Assembly (NCBI GenBank): GCA_021234155.1
Contig: JAJEKV010000097.1
Coordinates: 1,982,001 to 2,046,000 of the forward strand
Source of the DNA: Isoetes taiwanensis
Lineage: Eukaryota; Streptophyta; Lycopodiopsida; Isoetales; Isoetaceae
Direction: 5' to 3'
DNA: 64,000 nucleotides
The notes beneath the pieces are model-generated. The model did no database searches. It was given only the letters and a program-made list of their open reading frames with translations, and had not been told where the DNA came from. The position numbers and the translations under genes are program-made. Of this stretch, positions 41,120 through 54,605 are shown piece by piece. How positions within the stretch are numbered: position 1 is the stretch's first letter; each line of letters begins with the position of its first letter.

Positions 41120-44100
41120 GGTTTTTATAGTTTGAATGTCGTACGGATACCAGAGGGAGTGTGGTGGCGCCAGTATTCGATTCGTATTCATACTGTAAGG
41201 GTCCGTCATTTTTGGTGAGCTTCTACTGTGTTGGGGATTCTATGATAATATGACATGACTATGATAATAAATATTATCTTCCTATCTAAACATATGTAAT
41301 TGAGTTTCAAATTTTTCTTTTTTCTTTTTTCTTTTTTTCTGTGTTCTCCGCCGCAATCTAAATGAAGGTTGAGGAGCCACGTTTCTGGGTAAATGAACGA
41401 AGAGATCTCCGTCGTAGCTACCACTGCCATAGCTGCTGGCATTAAGAAAGCTATGCTGCCGGAGAAGGTTTGCGGGACTCACCCAGATGCTTGAGTTTCT
41501 AGTCGGAATTTCCCTCTGCAATACCAGCAACTCTAAGAAATTATTTCTCTGTTTTTTCATCTCCATTTCCAATTTAATATAGCGTCTAGGATTTCCATAG
41601 ATCTCCATAACCTGGCCAATTTAGCCTGTCAAAGACTAATTCGCGAGATCTAGCCCTCAATTAATGTCTGCAGCACTATTGGGGTGTCGAATTAATGCTG
41701 TCTAAGAGCAACCCAGACTCTTCCCGGGCTATGGGGTCGATTTTGCCATGTTCTGGATTGTTCGGAGTCTCCACGCCATGAGGGGCCGTGGAGCCGTTGG
41801 TTTTTTATGCATGCAATGCATGCAATATGCTCTTGATCGGTATGAATCTGTGGAGCTGCTAGGAGGAAATGACGAATTGATTTATTCCCTTGTCAAAGAA
41901 TTGATGCTCTGTCCAAAAGTAAGTGAGAATCCCCTGTTTTTCGAATGATATGGCCTGGATGCAAAAGATTGAGATCTGGGTTGTGCTAAAAAATGGCTCT
42001 TTTGTGCTCCAAAAATAGCAAAATGTGTCGAACCATCTGTTGTGTGTATAAAGCTTGAATGCAGATCAGAGAAGTTTGTGAAATTGGTAAGCTGTGTTGG
42101 GCGAAATCGGATGCTGCATCAAGAAAACTCGGAGTAAGTTGGGCCGTTGGGCCTCTGTGCTGGGAAGAAGATCTGTGCAGAGCCGTTGGGCCTCTGTGCA
42201 GAAGTTCTGTAGCTGTAGAAGATCTGTGCTGGCAGAAGAGCAAGAACATGGCAGAAGAACCATTAGCAGCTGTATTAGTCGGTTTTGGGGCCCTGCTGTA
42301 TTGGTCGATTTTGGGGCCCAAATGTGTTGATGATGCTGCAAAATATGGCGATAAGTTGATGCTGGTGTGGATCCAAGTAGCGAAGGAAATATCCCTTTAG
42401 CAGAGGGGTTGAAGAAAATAGTTGGATAGACTGAATGTGTGACCGCTGCTGCTGGGCCTATGCCCCTCCAAGATGGCTTCAAGGTGTTGCAAAGAGGGCT
42501 TTCTTACCTACTAATGGTCGGCTGCAGTGGAAAAGTCGAAGCAATAGACAGATGTGATCAGCTCCTTACCAGGTAAAGCACAGGACAGATGGATGTTTGC
42601 CGACCACAGCAATGTTCTGTGCACAAATTCGATGCAGAAAGAAACTGATAATTCCGAAAGAGTGGGTGCTACTGGCTCTCTTCAAAATTTGAACATGGAC
42701 TCTTCTGCAGCAACAGACCTATATGATTCCAAATATTCCTGGCGTTTTTGTTGATGCAGATACAATGGAAGATGTTGATTCTTTGCTCTACTGATGATTG
42801 ATGATGAAGGTGGTTCTCTTCGCCCAAAATATGGCTGATGCCTCTGATATTTTTCTGCCTTATTTGATGAAGCAAGGAACATATGAATCTGAGAAAGTGT
42901 TATGAATCTGAGAAAGTGTCAATGTAGAACCGAATAAGATTTTCTGGACTTTTGGAGATACTTGAAACAAAAAACAAGAAACAAAAGTAGATCATGAATC
43001 GAAGAGACCCCAGCATGAGGCGCTAGTGTTGATTTTTGGGGTTCTTGGCATGCACCTTGCAGCAGCAGTCCATGACTGTCGAATGCCATAAGGCTGGCAC
43101 AAATGCTCATGTACCAAGAAAAAAGAGTATAAACCATAGAATTTAGGTTCACACAGTTAAAAACTCATTGCAATAGCACTCGACACAATGGAACTCAAAA
43201 TTTTTAGTAGACGTTAATTGTTAAAATTGTTATAGTCCCAATGTGCTTAGCATAGATCTCAAATTTACACCATTAATACTTAGTAAACCATTGCTTTAAA
43301 CATATAACCTTATTGCACCTTTCCTGGTTAATCAATTTAGAAAATATCAATGCAATAGTCTACTAGACCAAATGAACAGTAACTCGAGCCTTATGTCTTT
43401 CAAAATATCAACTGTGTACAGAGTTTTTACACGGCTACAACCTCCGGCACCACTGTTCCATCATCAATTATCTACAATCTTATTTACAGTATTTTTCACG
43501 GCCGATCCGGCGACGGTTAAGCAGAATATGTTCAATTATAGTTCGTCAACTTTCCTTCCATTTTTTCTGCCTTCACCTCTTGCTAGCTCGTAGACATATT
43601 TATCCTTTTAATATCCTGCTGAAATAATAATAAGCCTTAATAAAACACTTTCGGCCAACCATTAACCTTTACCCCTTTTTCATTTCTTAACCATATTGGT
43701 CTTTTGCAACTTAAAGCACTTGGTCTGCACTTGATCTGCTCTTTCCCTAATTATGCACTGTGATGTTTCCTGTATTAATCTGTGAATCCATGCAGTATCA
43801 ACTTCTCACTTATTATATGAACTTCCAGGAATATGTGATGATCAACAATATTTCTAACATTAATTTTGCCCATACCCTGGCCATTTTTTCTCCCTCTAGA
43901 CCCTAGCTTAGATTTATCTCTAAGGTTTTTCAATTTCATGTTCCAATGCTTATCGGACTGCCCTAATGTATTGAGCTCTACATACATCGTGATTGGATGC
44001 TCATTAGCATGTTCTTTCTGTTGCTCAAATGAGTGCTCACAATCAGTTGCTCATCCTCCGTATATTCGTTGCATTAGAAAGAAAATGTTAAGCCTTGCCC

Positions 44101-44924
44101 TTGGCGCGCGAAAATCTTTGTATATATGATTAATAGCAAAAAAAAAAAGAAGTTTTCAGGCAACTAGTCAAAAGCACGTTTGATTACTTTTTATAGAAAT
44201 TACATGTTTTGATGATGTTCTTTTGCTTTTGTAATTTGTAATAAAGTTCCTTATATCAATGTCATCAAAAGCAGCGTTAATTTCCAGTTATAATATAAAA
44301 AAATGTAGTTTCCATTTTCCAAATGCTTGGCAAAGACATTAGAATCTCATGAAACATGGACTCTCTAGTATAATGCAACAACACTCGTAGTAATATATTA
44401 TCTCTGTTCCAATATTATATGATGACTAGAAAATTGCCCAAAGACTGGGCTTTTCATCAAGCATACATGGCGAAAAACTTGTGCCCGCATAGAGATGTAT
44501 CGATGATCATCCCACCATAATATATAGCTTAACAAAAAACAAACATAGACCAATTTTTCACACCCCAAAGCTACTACAAAGCCACATTCCTCAAAGCTGC
44601 TACAAGGCCACATTTCTCAAAGCTAATAAAGGTTTCATTATTAGGTCCCCCCAATGCTAATGCTACTACAAGGCCACATTCATTTAGTAAGCTAATAAAG
44701 ATTACAAATTAGGATGCACAAATGCTTGCTACATTCTAGCAAACATGACCAGAGCTTCCTTGCCATCCTGCAATCATACATATCCCCTATTATAGTGTTT
44801 TCATGCAATATCTACATATCCCCCTATCATAGTGCTTGCATGCATACACATATCGGCAAGCACATTTTCCACAACGATATCGTTATAGTTAGAAAAATTG
44901 ATGCGTAATGATTTCCCCAATCTG
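41120..44924. other. Inserted DNA with no supported gene, several small duplications
   Basis: Small tandem duplications are present: GCCGTTGGGCCTCTGTGC at 42143 and 42182, and a 25-bp unit with TCGxTTTTGGGGCCC around 42278-42322. Another short duplication lies near 44565-44625 (ACAAxGCCACATT). No protein-coding gene is supported on either strand. Confidence 0.3.
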
Positions 44925-45187
44925 ATCGATTATGCCCCTGTTGTTTGGCATCTCCAAAGGTTGAAAGTGAATCTCATGCATTTCTAGAATGTCCATCTTA
45001 TGATCACATTAGGCAGAATTTTGGTATCTCGTGCAATAACTTGCAAGAACTACTATGCATTGATCCACGAGTACTCAGTACATATGTAAAACATGTATAC
45101 AAGGAAAGAACGGAGGTGATCAAGCTTTACGAACACATGGAAAATTTGCAAAAACAGGGTGTTTTTGATTTTGATTTTGATTCTTAA
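44925..45187 (+). pseudogene. Non-LTR retrotransposon fragment: C-terminal Cys/His motif
   Basis: Translation gives LCPCCLASPKVESESHAFLE, CPSYDHIRQNF and a helical end (YVKHVYKERTEVIKLYEHM). The C-x2-C...H-x4-C arrangement matches the fragments at 1.3, 33.9 and 63.1 kb. The frame ends at 45187 and is followed by a short 3' UTR and the simple-repeat tail. Confidence 0.65.
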
Positions 45188-45270
45188 AACTGTAGATATG
45201 GAATAAGTAGCATCTATGCTAAACCGTTGTATCTGTTTTGCCATATAGGCCTTGTTGGGTCTCAAATGGC

Positions 45271-45306
45271 ATGATTAATAAAGTAAAGTAAAGTAAAGTA
45301 AAGTTA
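45271..45306 (+). repeat. (AAAGT)n simple-repeat tail of a non-LTR element
   Basis: After TTGGGTCTCAAATGG and ATGATT the sequence runs AATAAAGT(AAAGT)n. Its place just 3' of the Cys/His motif fits a tail made during target-primed reverse transcription. Confidence 0.7.
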
Positions 45307-46498
45307 CATATGTTGATGTGACGTATTTGCTCCAATTCAACAAATGTTTGCTTTGCTTTATCTTGCCTTGGATATGTATCTCCAACGCACTATGTGGAAA
45401 GGATTGTAGTGATCGTTAGTTGTCAAAAGAGTAGCAAAAACAAACCAAAAATGTGATCATTTATTGTGGTATATTATTTCTTGAAGTACAAGAGGGCTAT
45501 GTTACATTGCTACTCTAGGAACCAGTGCCATTTTTCCTGTTACCCTTCTTTTCCTATTAAAATATTGTACAAAAGTTGCCAAGAATGAACTATTTATAGA
45601 CGATGACGACGGACGGAATTTTAACATCTATGCGAAATTGTAGCTTATAGGAATAATGGGATGGGATTCAACAAACCCAAAGATAAATCATAAATGCCTC
45701 AAAATCAATCACCCCCTTTGTTATTTCATACTTAGCCAGTTCTATGACGTGATAACATGTTGAATTACCCTTCTACTTGTGTTTAGCCATGTTGAATTAC
45801 CCTTCTACTCGTGTTTAGCCAATTCTATTCCAATTATTCTTGCCCAGATACGTCCAAATTATTAATGCCCTATTATACGCCGTTGTGTTTTGTCCCATCC
45901 AATACCAAGGACCATTACATCTTTCTTTTGCTGCCCAGCTAAAATGCAGAAAATTGGGCTGTTGATTTGTTTCATTGTAAAAGAAAATTATAGAGCTTTA
46001 AAAGACGAAACAATCATTTACTAGAAACGTAGAACCCACAACAAAATCCTTAGAAAATACACAGCCAGGTTAGATACCAGTAAATAACTTCACTCTATAA
46101 AGCTAGGTGCTGTCAATTAATGAATAATTTATAATAGTTCCACTTTTATGTTGGCACAACACAACTCCCCGCAAATTCCATTGATGGTATGTTGAAACTC
46201 CTTCATACAAAATAGAATCTGCCACCATGGTCAGATCCAAGTAAGCTGCTCCAAGAGAAACTTGGCGACCTGTTTTAGATGTACAAGTAGTTTTTAGGTG
46301 ATCCTGCAATGTCTCGGTCAAATAACACAATCCATGATCAATAATACTTTCTGCAGACTCAGTGCCTATAGATTTAGACACTTTCCTTTGAGCAAAACAT
46401 ACTTTGCAATGGTGGAGCATTTTTATCAATGCTCTTTTCAAGTTGATAGACTTGCAAATGATAGAAAAGGATAGCAAACAACAGTTTCCAAAGTGGAA
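45307..46498. other. Mostly non-coding, with a 32-bp tandem duplication
   Basis: A unit containing CATGTTGAATTACCCTTCTA and GTGTTTAGC is duplicated at 45756-45787 and 45788-45819. A 124-codon minus-strand open frame at 46103-46477, just 3' of the PPR pseudogene, has no recognised domain and could be part of its tail. Confidence 0.35.
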
Positions 46499-49240
46499 TT
46501 AAAGAAAGATGCTACAGCAACCTTGGAATTGCATTTGTTGAAAGAGTTGTTGAGCTTCCCTGGCATAACCATTCTCAAGGTATGTTACAAGTAACAGGGT
46601 CCAGGAAATTGAACTTTTCTTGGGCATCCTAATAAATATGCCATGTGCAGGTGCCAGGCTTCTGCACTTGTTATACATAGTTATAAGAGCATTTTGAACG
46701 ATCCTGATTATGGAATGAGCATGAACAAGCTTACCTTCTCCCAAAATATAAGGGTCTGAATATGCAACAAGTATGGTGGAGAATGTAATTTCATTTGCCT
46801 CCTGTTTTTGAATCATTTGCCAAAAGAGCTGGCTGGCGTTCCAGTCATATTCATGCTGAATATATGCCGAAATCATGGAATTCCATGTGACCAGATCCAC
46901 CTTATCCATTTTGTTGAATGTTGCCTGAGCACCTTCTAAGCTCCCACACCTGCCATACATACAAACTAGGGCACTGCATAGAACGATGTCTAGGTCATAA
47001 CCACATTCTACTACGAAAGCATGTACCAGTTTTCCTTCTGCTAGAGTGGCCGGACTGGAGCATGTAATAATAACAGCCAACAGAGTAAAATTATTTGGTT
47101 TTTTACCTTCCAACTGCATTCGCCTAAAGAGTTGCCATGCCTCTTTCTGAGAACCATGCTGGGCATATGCAAGTAATCATTGCAGTCCAAGTGAATACAT
47201 CATGCAGGACCATATGTTCAAACAAACTTCTGGCATCTTTTAGACTTGCACACTTGCCATACATCCTGATAAAGGCAGTAGCTAAAATGAAAATCAATTC
47301 CAGCCCACTAGAGTTAAAGCAAGCATGAAGCATCTTACCTTGTGCTAGAGCTGATGGAAGAGAGCATGAATTGGCAATGGTCATGAATGTGATGGCATCA
47401 GGCTTTATACCCTCCATTTGCATTTGCCGAAACAGGTGTAGAGCTTCCTTCTGATGCCCCTGCTTAATATATATTGCGATCGTAGCAGTCCAAGTAGTTA
47501 CGCCTGGACTTGGCATAATGCCAAACAACTGCTTTGCTTCGAGAAAGAAACCTTTCTTACATAACGCAACCACATCTGCTCGATCGCATCGCTTACCTTC
47601 TTTCTCATATCCTAGGATAAAAAATTCGATTGTTTCATCTTTCTTTCTTTTCATCCATTAGCTTCAAAGGCCTCCTTGCTAACATCATTCTGAACATATC
47701 CATTAATCATTGCATTCCATGATATACGGTCTTGAAGGGGAATCATGTTGAACACTACTTGGGCATCTGTTATACTCCCACATTTTGCATACATGTCAAC
47801 AAGACTGCTGCAAACAAATGCATCAGATTCGTACCCATTTCTGAGAATGCTAATGTGGGCAAGTCTACCCAGTTGCAGGTTTGATATATCTGCACATGCA
47901 CTCAAAATACTTACCAACGTCACCTTGTTATAATTCACTTCATGCTGCTGCATTGTTTTAAAAAGGTTTATAGCTAGTTCACATTCCTCATGCTGTATGA
48001 GACCTGCTATTATTGTATTCCAAGATACAGTATCTCGTGTAGTGGACATCTTTTCAAACAGTTTGCATGCGGCCTGTATAGCACCACATTTGGCATACAT
48101 GTCGATAAGTGCATTGCACACAAAATTTTGAGACTCACATCCAGCCTTCAATACATGAGCATGCACATATTTGCCTTCATTTAGTTGGCCCACAAATGTG
48201 CAGCCACTTAAGACACTAACATAAGTTACTTCGTCTGGCTTCAGGCCTTGACATCGCATTTGTAAAAACAGTATAATGATTCATAACCATAGCCATGACG
48301 TGCATACCCTGCAATCATGGCATTCCATATAACGATGCCGCCTGAACGAATTTTCTCAAAGACCTCTCGAGCTTTGTTAATGCAACCACATTTTCCATAC
48401 ATGTCAACAAGAGCACTTCCCACAAAAGCGTCTACCTCACATCCTGATTCTAGGATGTCAAGATGAACATGCTCGCCCAATTCTAAACCTCTGGCATCAC
48501 ATGCACATGAAGACAATAAACTAACAAAAGTGAAGTTGCTTGGCTTAAAACCTTTTTGTTGCATTTGACAATAAAGACTAAATGCCTCAGTAGCATTCCC
48601 ATCTTGTGCATACACTGAAATCAGGGTGCTCCAGGAAACATTGTCATGTGAAGACATCTTATTAAAAACTTGATGGGCATCCTTAGTACTCCCACACTTT
48701 GAATAACACGTCAATAAGCGCATTAGAAACAACAATGTCTGATTCATATCCTGATTTCTGAATGTCAGCATGAACCTGCTGTGCCTTCTTAATATCTCCT
48801 ACTCTAGCACATGCATTCACTACACTGATAAATGTAACTTTGTCTGGCTTCACGTTGTTTTCTTGCATCTTTTCATAGAGATTCAGAGCTTCTTTCCCAT
48901 CTCCATGTTGGACATAACCTGTAATTAATGATGTCCATGTAAAAACATTTCGAGCAATAGTAGTTTCAAAGACATGGCGGGCATCCTTTATCATGCCACG
49001 TTTAGCATACAGGTTAATAATGGTGTTATTAAGGAATATATTTGGCGTAATTGAAAATTTGATGAGCAAACAGTGAACATATTTCCCTCCTGAAGAGGAT
49101 TTTTCTCTGCTGTAAGCCAACAAGAGGCATCCACAAGCATTTACATATTCTTTAGTATTACATTGTTGGAGGCACTGCAGAACACACAGAGCCTCCTTTA
49201 ATTGCCCATGTTCACAGAGAACCTTTACATTCTAGATGAC
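46499..49240 (-). pseudogene. PLS-type pentatricopeptide-repeat (PPR) protein gene, frameshifted
   Basis: Five consecutive open stretches (49123-48683, 48771-48241, 48259-47651, 47654-47124, 47119-46499) together hold about 25 PPR-type motifs. Clear landmarks are NALIDMYAKCG, SWNTIIAGLIQH, NLFKTMQQHEV, YVHAHVLKAGCE, VDMYGKCGCI, ALHLFRQMQMEGIKPDAITF. PPR proteins of this class bind organellar RNA and serve in C-to-U editing, splicing or stability. The stretches join only through single-base frame changes and one stop (near 47651). No E or DYW domain follows. The N-terminal part may reach 49.24 kb (VLCEHGQLKEALCVLQCLQQ). Probably a decayed copy of an expanded fern family. Sequencing error is the alternative. 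Confidence 0.75.
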
Positions 49241-50106
49241 AAAAGGATGTCCTTTGTTTACAGCTCTATCTAAAGGAATAAGGTGTTGCTGCTTCCCGTT
49301 CCAATTGGAATGTGCAGCCAAACTCATTATAACCACTTACACTAGCATTCTTCACAGATACAGTTCGGCAGACATACCTGATGAATTGCTGGACCAGCAA
49401 AGCTGAATCGATAGCCATAGCTAAAATCTACATGATTTTGTCGTTTGCAAGAATTACTGTGAAAGACATTTTTGAATCCGGGACACAGTGGAAAGGATAT
49501 CTACATGCTCTGGAATCCCACAGTAAACTGTTATTGCGCTAGAGACCACTAAACTTCGTCGGACAACGCCAGTTCTCCTGGACTGACGGAGTAAAAGTCT
49601 TATGCTGAACAGAAACAAGGATCGGAGAAGCGGTCGATCCTCAAGCGCTCCTAACTACTCTGAAGATGTGGAATTTCCATGAATTTCTATAGCCGTAGAT
49701 GAAATCCAACGGTTGTAGGTGTATCCACGTGGATAAAAGTCTTAGTTGGCAGCAACGTGGACACTCTAAAATTGCTTTAAAGTGTCAACTTGTGTTTGTG
49801 CAAACGTGCTAAAAAAAAATCCAAAAAAATAAATATTTCAGGCAAAAAAAACCTAAAAAATATTACCCAAAAATAAATATTTCAGGCCAAAAAAACCTAA
49901 AAAATATTACATTTGGCATCACAAAAAGAGTTCCGGCATGGACGTCGGGAGCTCTAAATTCAAGACGGACTGAAGTGGGCGATCAGCAGCTCTGTATAGA
50001 ATAAGAAGTTCGAGTTTCTGCTGGACCCTTCGAGCATGGCCGTGGACCCATTACAGGTCCAAATCTACAGTACGGGCGCAAAGCCGTTGTAAATCATTCT
50101 CTGGGA
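49241..50106. other. Non-coding stretch with a 44-bp tandem repeat
   Basis: A unit with AAATAAATATTTCAGGCxAA and AACCTAAAAAATATTAC is present twice at about 49827-49915. No gene supported. Confidence 0.4.
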
Positions 50107-50440
50107 AAAGGGGATATGGTTTCATGCATTAAAGGGGAGCTTCGATTTAACATCTGGTATGCAGATGAAGGTGCGGCTAAAGCCAAGGATGCAGAAAGAC
50201 TTGACTTATGATTTGCGTGAGAAAATGTCTTATTTCTATGTCAGAGTTGTTAAGGCAAGACGTGTTGCTGCCAAGGATGCTGCTGGCACCAGTGCTCCTT
50301 ATGTTATAATCAAATTGCTGAGGGGAGCCCTGCAAAGATAGAAGTCTTTAAGAAAACCACTAAGCCAGTGTGCAATCAGCTTTTTGAAAACTGTGGCATG
50401 TGGCATGGCTAGACGTGAAAGATTTTCAAGGATTTCGGTG
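50107..50440 (+). pseudogene. C2-domain fragment of an MCTP-like protein
   Basis: The frame reads LTYDLREKMSYFYVRVVKAR, then AAKDAAGTSAPYVIIKLL, and in the next frame SPAKIEVFKKTTKPVCNQLF. This follows the start of a C2 domain in plant multiple-C2-and-transmembrane proteins (TYDLVEKMxYLYVRVVKARDLP, D.TGS.DPYVE.KLG.YKG.T.....NP.WNQ.F). One frameshift and a stop after GMWHG break it, and the Asp residues that bind calcium are mostly replaced. Only one partial C2 is seen. Confidence 0.65.
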
Positions 50441-51778
50441 CTGTCAAAACTTCTACTCTTTTTCATGATATGGGTGATGGTGGTCATAATTTCTATATCT
50501 TTTCACTAATAGTTTCTGTATTCAGTATGCAAAGGAAAAATTATCTGCCTCTATCTCTGGCCATAGATTTTAGAATCAAGTTCAAAATGGATCGGGATTA
50601 GCTGCTTTCATGCTTGCCAAAAAATTTGGAGCAAATCAGAGTCTTATCACCACAAAATATAGAGCTTATTGTCTTAGGTAATATATAGGCGTAGCAACTC
50701 AGACCATCTAGTTCGGGAAACAATTTGGATTGTGGTCGCAAAAGGTCATCAATTCTATGCTTCAGATTCAAGAGTTTCATAGTTGGAGGCCAGAAATATT
50801 GAATTTTCGGATGCTCTTAGCTCGAAAAGAACCCATATGAATTGGGGATTTGATGAGGGATTTGAATTAGCTTCTTAGAATGCAGTAGATCTCTCGTTCC
50901 GGACAAAATAGGAGCGGATTTGAAGCCTGCATCCGGCTAGCAGGATGCTCTATGGAACTGCTAAATTTGTAGCCCACCATCATAATCAACATGAAAATGG
51001 GTTCCTACAGAAATTTAGAACCAGATCTATCTGTATCTTGCACTAAAAACAGAGCATGTTATTGAGGTTTGGAGCCAGCTTCTAAAATCGAGCCAGTATC
51101 TCTGCTCATGGCATAATTTCTCTGATTCGAATCCTCCAGATTGTATTGGCGAATTCATTCTATGAATTAGAACCCCAGGCATTTGATGCAATGAGGGCCA
51201 TATTGGGCGAGAAACCCATCTCGGCAGGACCTTTTTTTCCAGTGATCAATGCTAGGAAAAGAAGCTGGAGCCTAAGATCACACAATTCCAAGTGTGTGGA
51301 ATGCCTGCAGGCAAAATTCGAAGCCTCTGGTTTATACATTTCCTTGGCAACATTGTGATGATACCATGCAACCCGACAAAGGGAATTTTAAAAAACAAAG
51401 CTGACTCTTCATGTGGGTTTTAAGGCTGAGCACGTGAGAACGGGGGCATATTGATCTCATGGGCCCCTTTGCAAATCCTTTGTAATCCTCTGCTTTTGGA
51501 CTAGAGTCTCAACCGTAAATTAATTGTGGAGGATTTGAAGGTGGGAGCCGATTTGGGAAGAATGGAGGCGGATATGGTGGAAGAAGAGGAGGTTGAAAGG
51601 TTGATAAATATGGTGATGGATGGAGCTGAAGGGCCCATTAAAATGAGAATGGTAGGAATCTTAGCCCTACAAAAAGGTACATAATCTTTAAGGAAGAATT
51701 GTATGTTTGATTCTTCTTGCAAAACCCACAAGCCCCACTCACACTATCTCCCCGATTGGGGTTATTAAATAAATTAAT
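50441..51778. other. Non-coding stretch, nothing firm
   Basis: No supported gene. Short frames here (for example 51146-51358) show no domain. The sequence CTCCCCGATTGGGGTTA at 51749-51765 resembles the CTCCCxAAATxGGGGTC block in the ends of the 4.6 kb element. Confidence 0.3.
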
Positions 51779-51865
51779 GGAAACCCTTAGGGGTTTTATG
51801 TGGAAACCCTTCCGGTTCCATTGAACCCCGGAAGGGTTTCCATATTAGAACCCCTAAGGGTTTCC
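51779..51865. repeat. Hairpin with GGAAACCCTTCCGG-type arms
   Basis: The arm 51779-51818 (GGAAACCCTTAGGGGTT and GGAAACCCTTCCGG) pairs with 51822-51865 (CCGGAAGGGTTTCC and AACCCCTAAGGGTTTCC). The arms are about 40 bp with only a few mismatches, and the loop is only a few bases. Confidence 0.75.
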
Positions 51866-52214
51866 CTAAAAATAGAATTTTTTGGGGAAGATATCCGCCA
51901 TTCATTAATGATAGAATTAAATTCTCAACACCTATTTTTGAGGAAGCTTTTTTCGAAAAGTTTTTTTTTTTTCCTACGGCTACCTCTCCGGTGATTTTTT
52001 AAAAAGTGGCGATTAAAGGAAGAAGCGTTTCATTGGCGATTTAGGATTCGAGGGAAGTGTTTCGGTTTGATTGGGATTTAGGATTCACGGAAGTGTTTAC
52101 GTGGCGATTAAAAAGTCAAAAAGTTTAGAAGGCGGTTTTACGGTTTTACGGAGTTCGGCTTCAAAAGGTAAAAACAATTTTCTTGTCGGATTTGCCACCA
52201 TAATCAAGCTGAAA

Positions 52215-52903
52215 AAGAACATAGCTTTAAATAAGATCGGAGATGCACTCAAGAAGTGAGGAACATACTGCGACTAATATGCTCTAAAGCAATAAGCCTG
52301 GAAACCCTGTGATGTGGAATTTATCTTACTTGAAAACCCTGTTCAGAATTCTGCAGTATGCCATGGGAATCGATTGAACCATTCTCAATCCGTTATGCCA
52401 AAGGAATTCAGCCAAAACACCTGCGGTCCCAGTAAGCCAACCTCCACTGTGACAATCGCTAATCCCGATGTTTGGTCGACTCTTGCTTAAAAATTACCTT
52501 AGTAGGAATCCGGCATCTGAGATAGAACTGGAAGCCTTGTTGACGGAACTAGAGATCGTACTGGTGCAGAGGTCTGGAACCCAGCCGTTCTGATCTCGGA
52601 AATGCCTGATCTATTTGTTGCTGTAACCACGAGCTGGTTGCTTTGTCCTTCAGATAAAATACAAAATATAGAATCCTGAAACACATGGCCTGTGCGCTGC
52701 TGTAATAACCCCGAGCTTTCTGCTCCATTGCTTCCGGTTTTTCTGCTTCGTTGCTTCAGATAGAAGAAGAACATAGCTTTAAATAAGATCTGGAGATGCA
52801 CTCAAGAAGCGAGGAACATACTGCGACTAATATGCTCTAAAGCAATAAGCCTGGAAACCCTGTGATGTGGAATTTATCTTCCTTGAAAACCCTGTTCAGA
52901 ATT
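52215..52903 (+). repeat. Near-identical direct duplication of 136-137 bp
   Basis: 52215-52350 and 52767-52903 differ by about three changes. Landmarks are AAGAACATAGCTTTAAATAA, ACATACTGCGACTAATATGC and CTGGAAACCCTGTGATGTGG. The low divergence implies a recent event. No coding role is seen. Confidence 0.8.
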
Positions 52904-54605
52904 AGAGCTCCAAGGTAAAAGGGCCGCACGGATTTGGTAAGAAATTCTTGTACGAGAGAGCTAGAGCTTGTTTTTGTAATCGGAAGTGAATTTAAACTGA
53001 TATCTGGAGTAGAGTTAAAGGCTAGATTTATAAAAATCAAAATCAGGCTTAGAATGCTGAGAAAAACAACTAAAACGAAGAGAATCGAATTGGCAACCGG
53101 TTTCATGATCATGCAGTGAAACCGATTACAGAAGGGTTTGCAGCCCTTGCATTTTAATGCTTTTGTAATGCTGTGTAATTTAGAATGCATTGATTTGCTG
53201 TGTAATTTAGAATGCTTTGATTTGCAATGTTTGTTTTAAGTTTGATGTTGGTAGAGGCAATTTTGATTTATAATGTTTTCTTAAAGTTTGAAATTGGCGG
53301 GCATAGGCGGGTTTAAATCTTACGAGGGCACTTTTTTTTTGCGGCTTGGAGCACAAAACAAGGTTAGACAAATTTCTCCATCTCGTCCATTATAGCTATT
53401 TTTGGATGCAATTAGGAGATAAACAATTGCATCTAGTTCCTTCAAGATTAGCTTAATTCCAACGAATAAATTTTGAATCCTTTTCATCTTGAATGCTTGA
53501 AGATGGAGCGCATTTATCAATTGGGCAGATCATCAATCCTTGGCGAAGTTTTTATTTCCATTAAAAAAATATTAGAAACACTTGGGTGATCAAACCCAAA
53601 ACTTTACATGTAACAAGTTTATATATTAATGCAAAAGCACTCCAAGTGCAATTTTATTGCATCTCTATTTCTTCTCTCATGTAAATAGTCATGGCAATAA
53701 GAAAAGCTTCATGGTGTTCTCTAGCGAAATAAAAAAGGGCTGAACATATTAAGCTTAGAAGCAACCAAAAAGGGCATGGAAATGAGCCTTCTATATCCAC
53801 TTAAATAGATGCTACCTTGAGCGATCTTAGGCCTACGATCACAAACTAAATGTGAACTAGCCAATTCATTTACAATTATGATTTGTCTGATTGGAAGTTC
53901 TTGTATGTTGTCATTGTGCTTAAAATTTGCTAGGGTTTAGGGTTTTCTTTGTAATAACAGTCTTTCTCATATATTTCAAATAAATTACCTGCTTATGGTT
54001 TTTTTGTAATCTATTCATCTGAGATATGGCGAGGATTAGAGGCGGGCCGGGATCGTTAGGCGCCCCACCAGTTCCACCATGGAGATTAGGACATTCGCTT
54101 TGACGGGTTAGTCCCTAGTATAAGCCTAGGTTTTTAGTATAAGCTTAGGTTAGTTTTGGATTCGTAGTATAAGTTTAGGTTAGTCCCTTAGTATGAGCTT
54201 ATCCGTTGTTCTCTTACTTCCATTAGTGCATTGAGGAAAGCGTAATATGCATCTCGTGCGTGAAAAACTTAATTTTTTTTGTCTATTGCTTTAGAGTTGT
54301 GTGAACTTAGAATTTAGAATTCTTTAGGGGCCGAGCTCTATGGGTATTGGAGAATCACGTCGGTATTGATCACCATCCACAGGACTCCTACAAGGTCCCA
54401 GGATAGATGGTTTGTGAGCCACGAGGTTGCACACATACGCTTCAGGGAGACCAGGGTGGCTAGGGTCTAGGTATGGATGCTGCGAAGAATATTTAACAAA
54501 GACAAAGGTTATGCAATAGAGATTATGTAGAGCATAGTGCCATGATGCAACATAATAGAGTGCAACTTCACACATACACAGCACTATCGAAGTTTCTAGC
54601 GCATG
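52904..54605. other. Non-coding stretch, nothing firm
   Basis: No supported gene. Around 54109-54200 there is a minor repeat of TAGTATAAGxTTAGGTTAGT, about four short copies. Confidence 0.35.
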
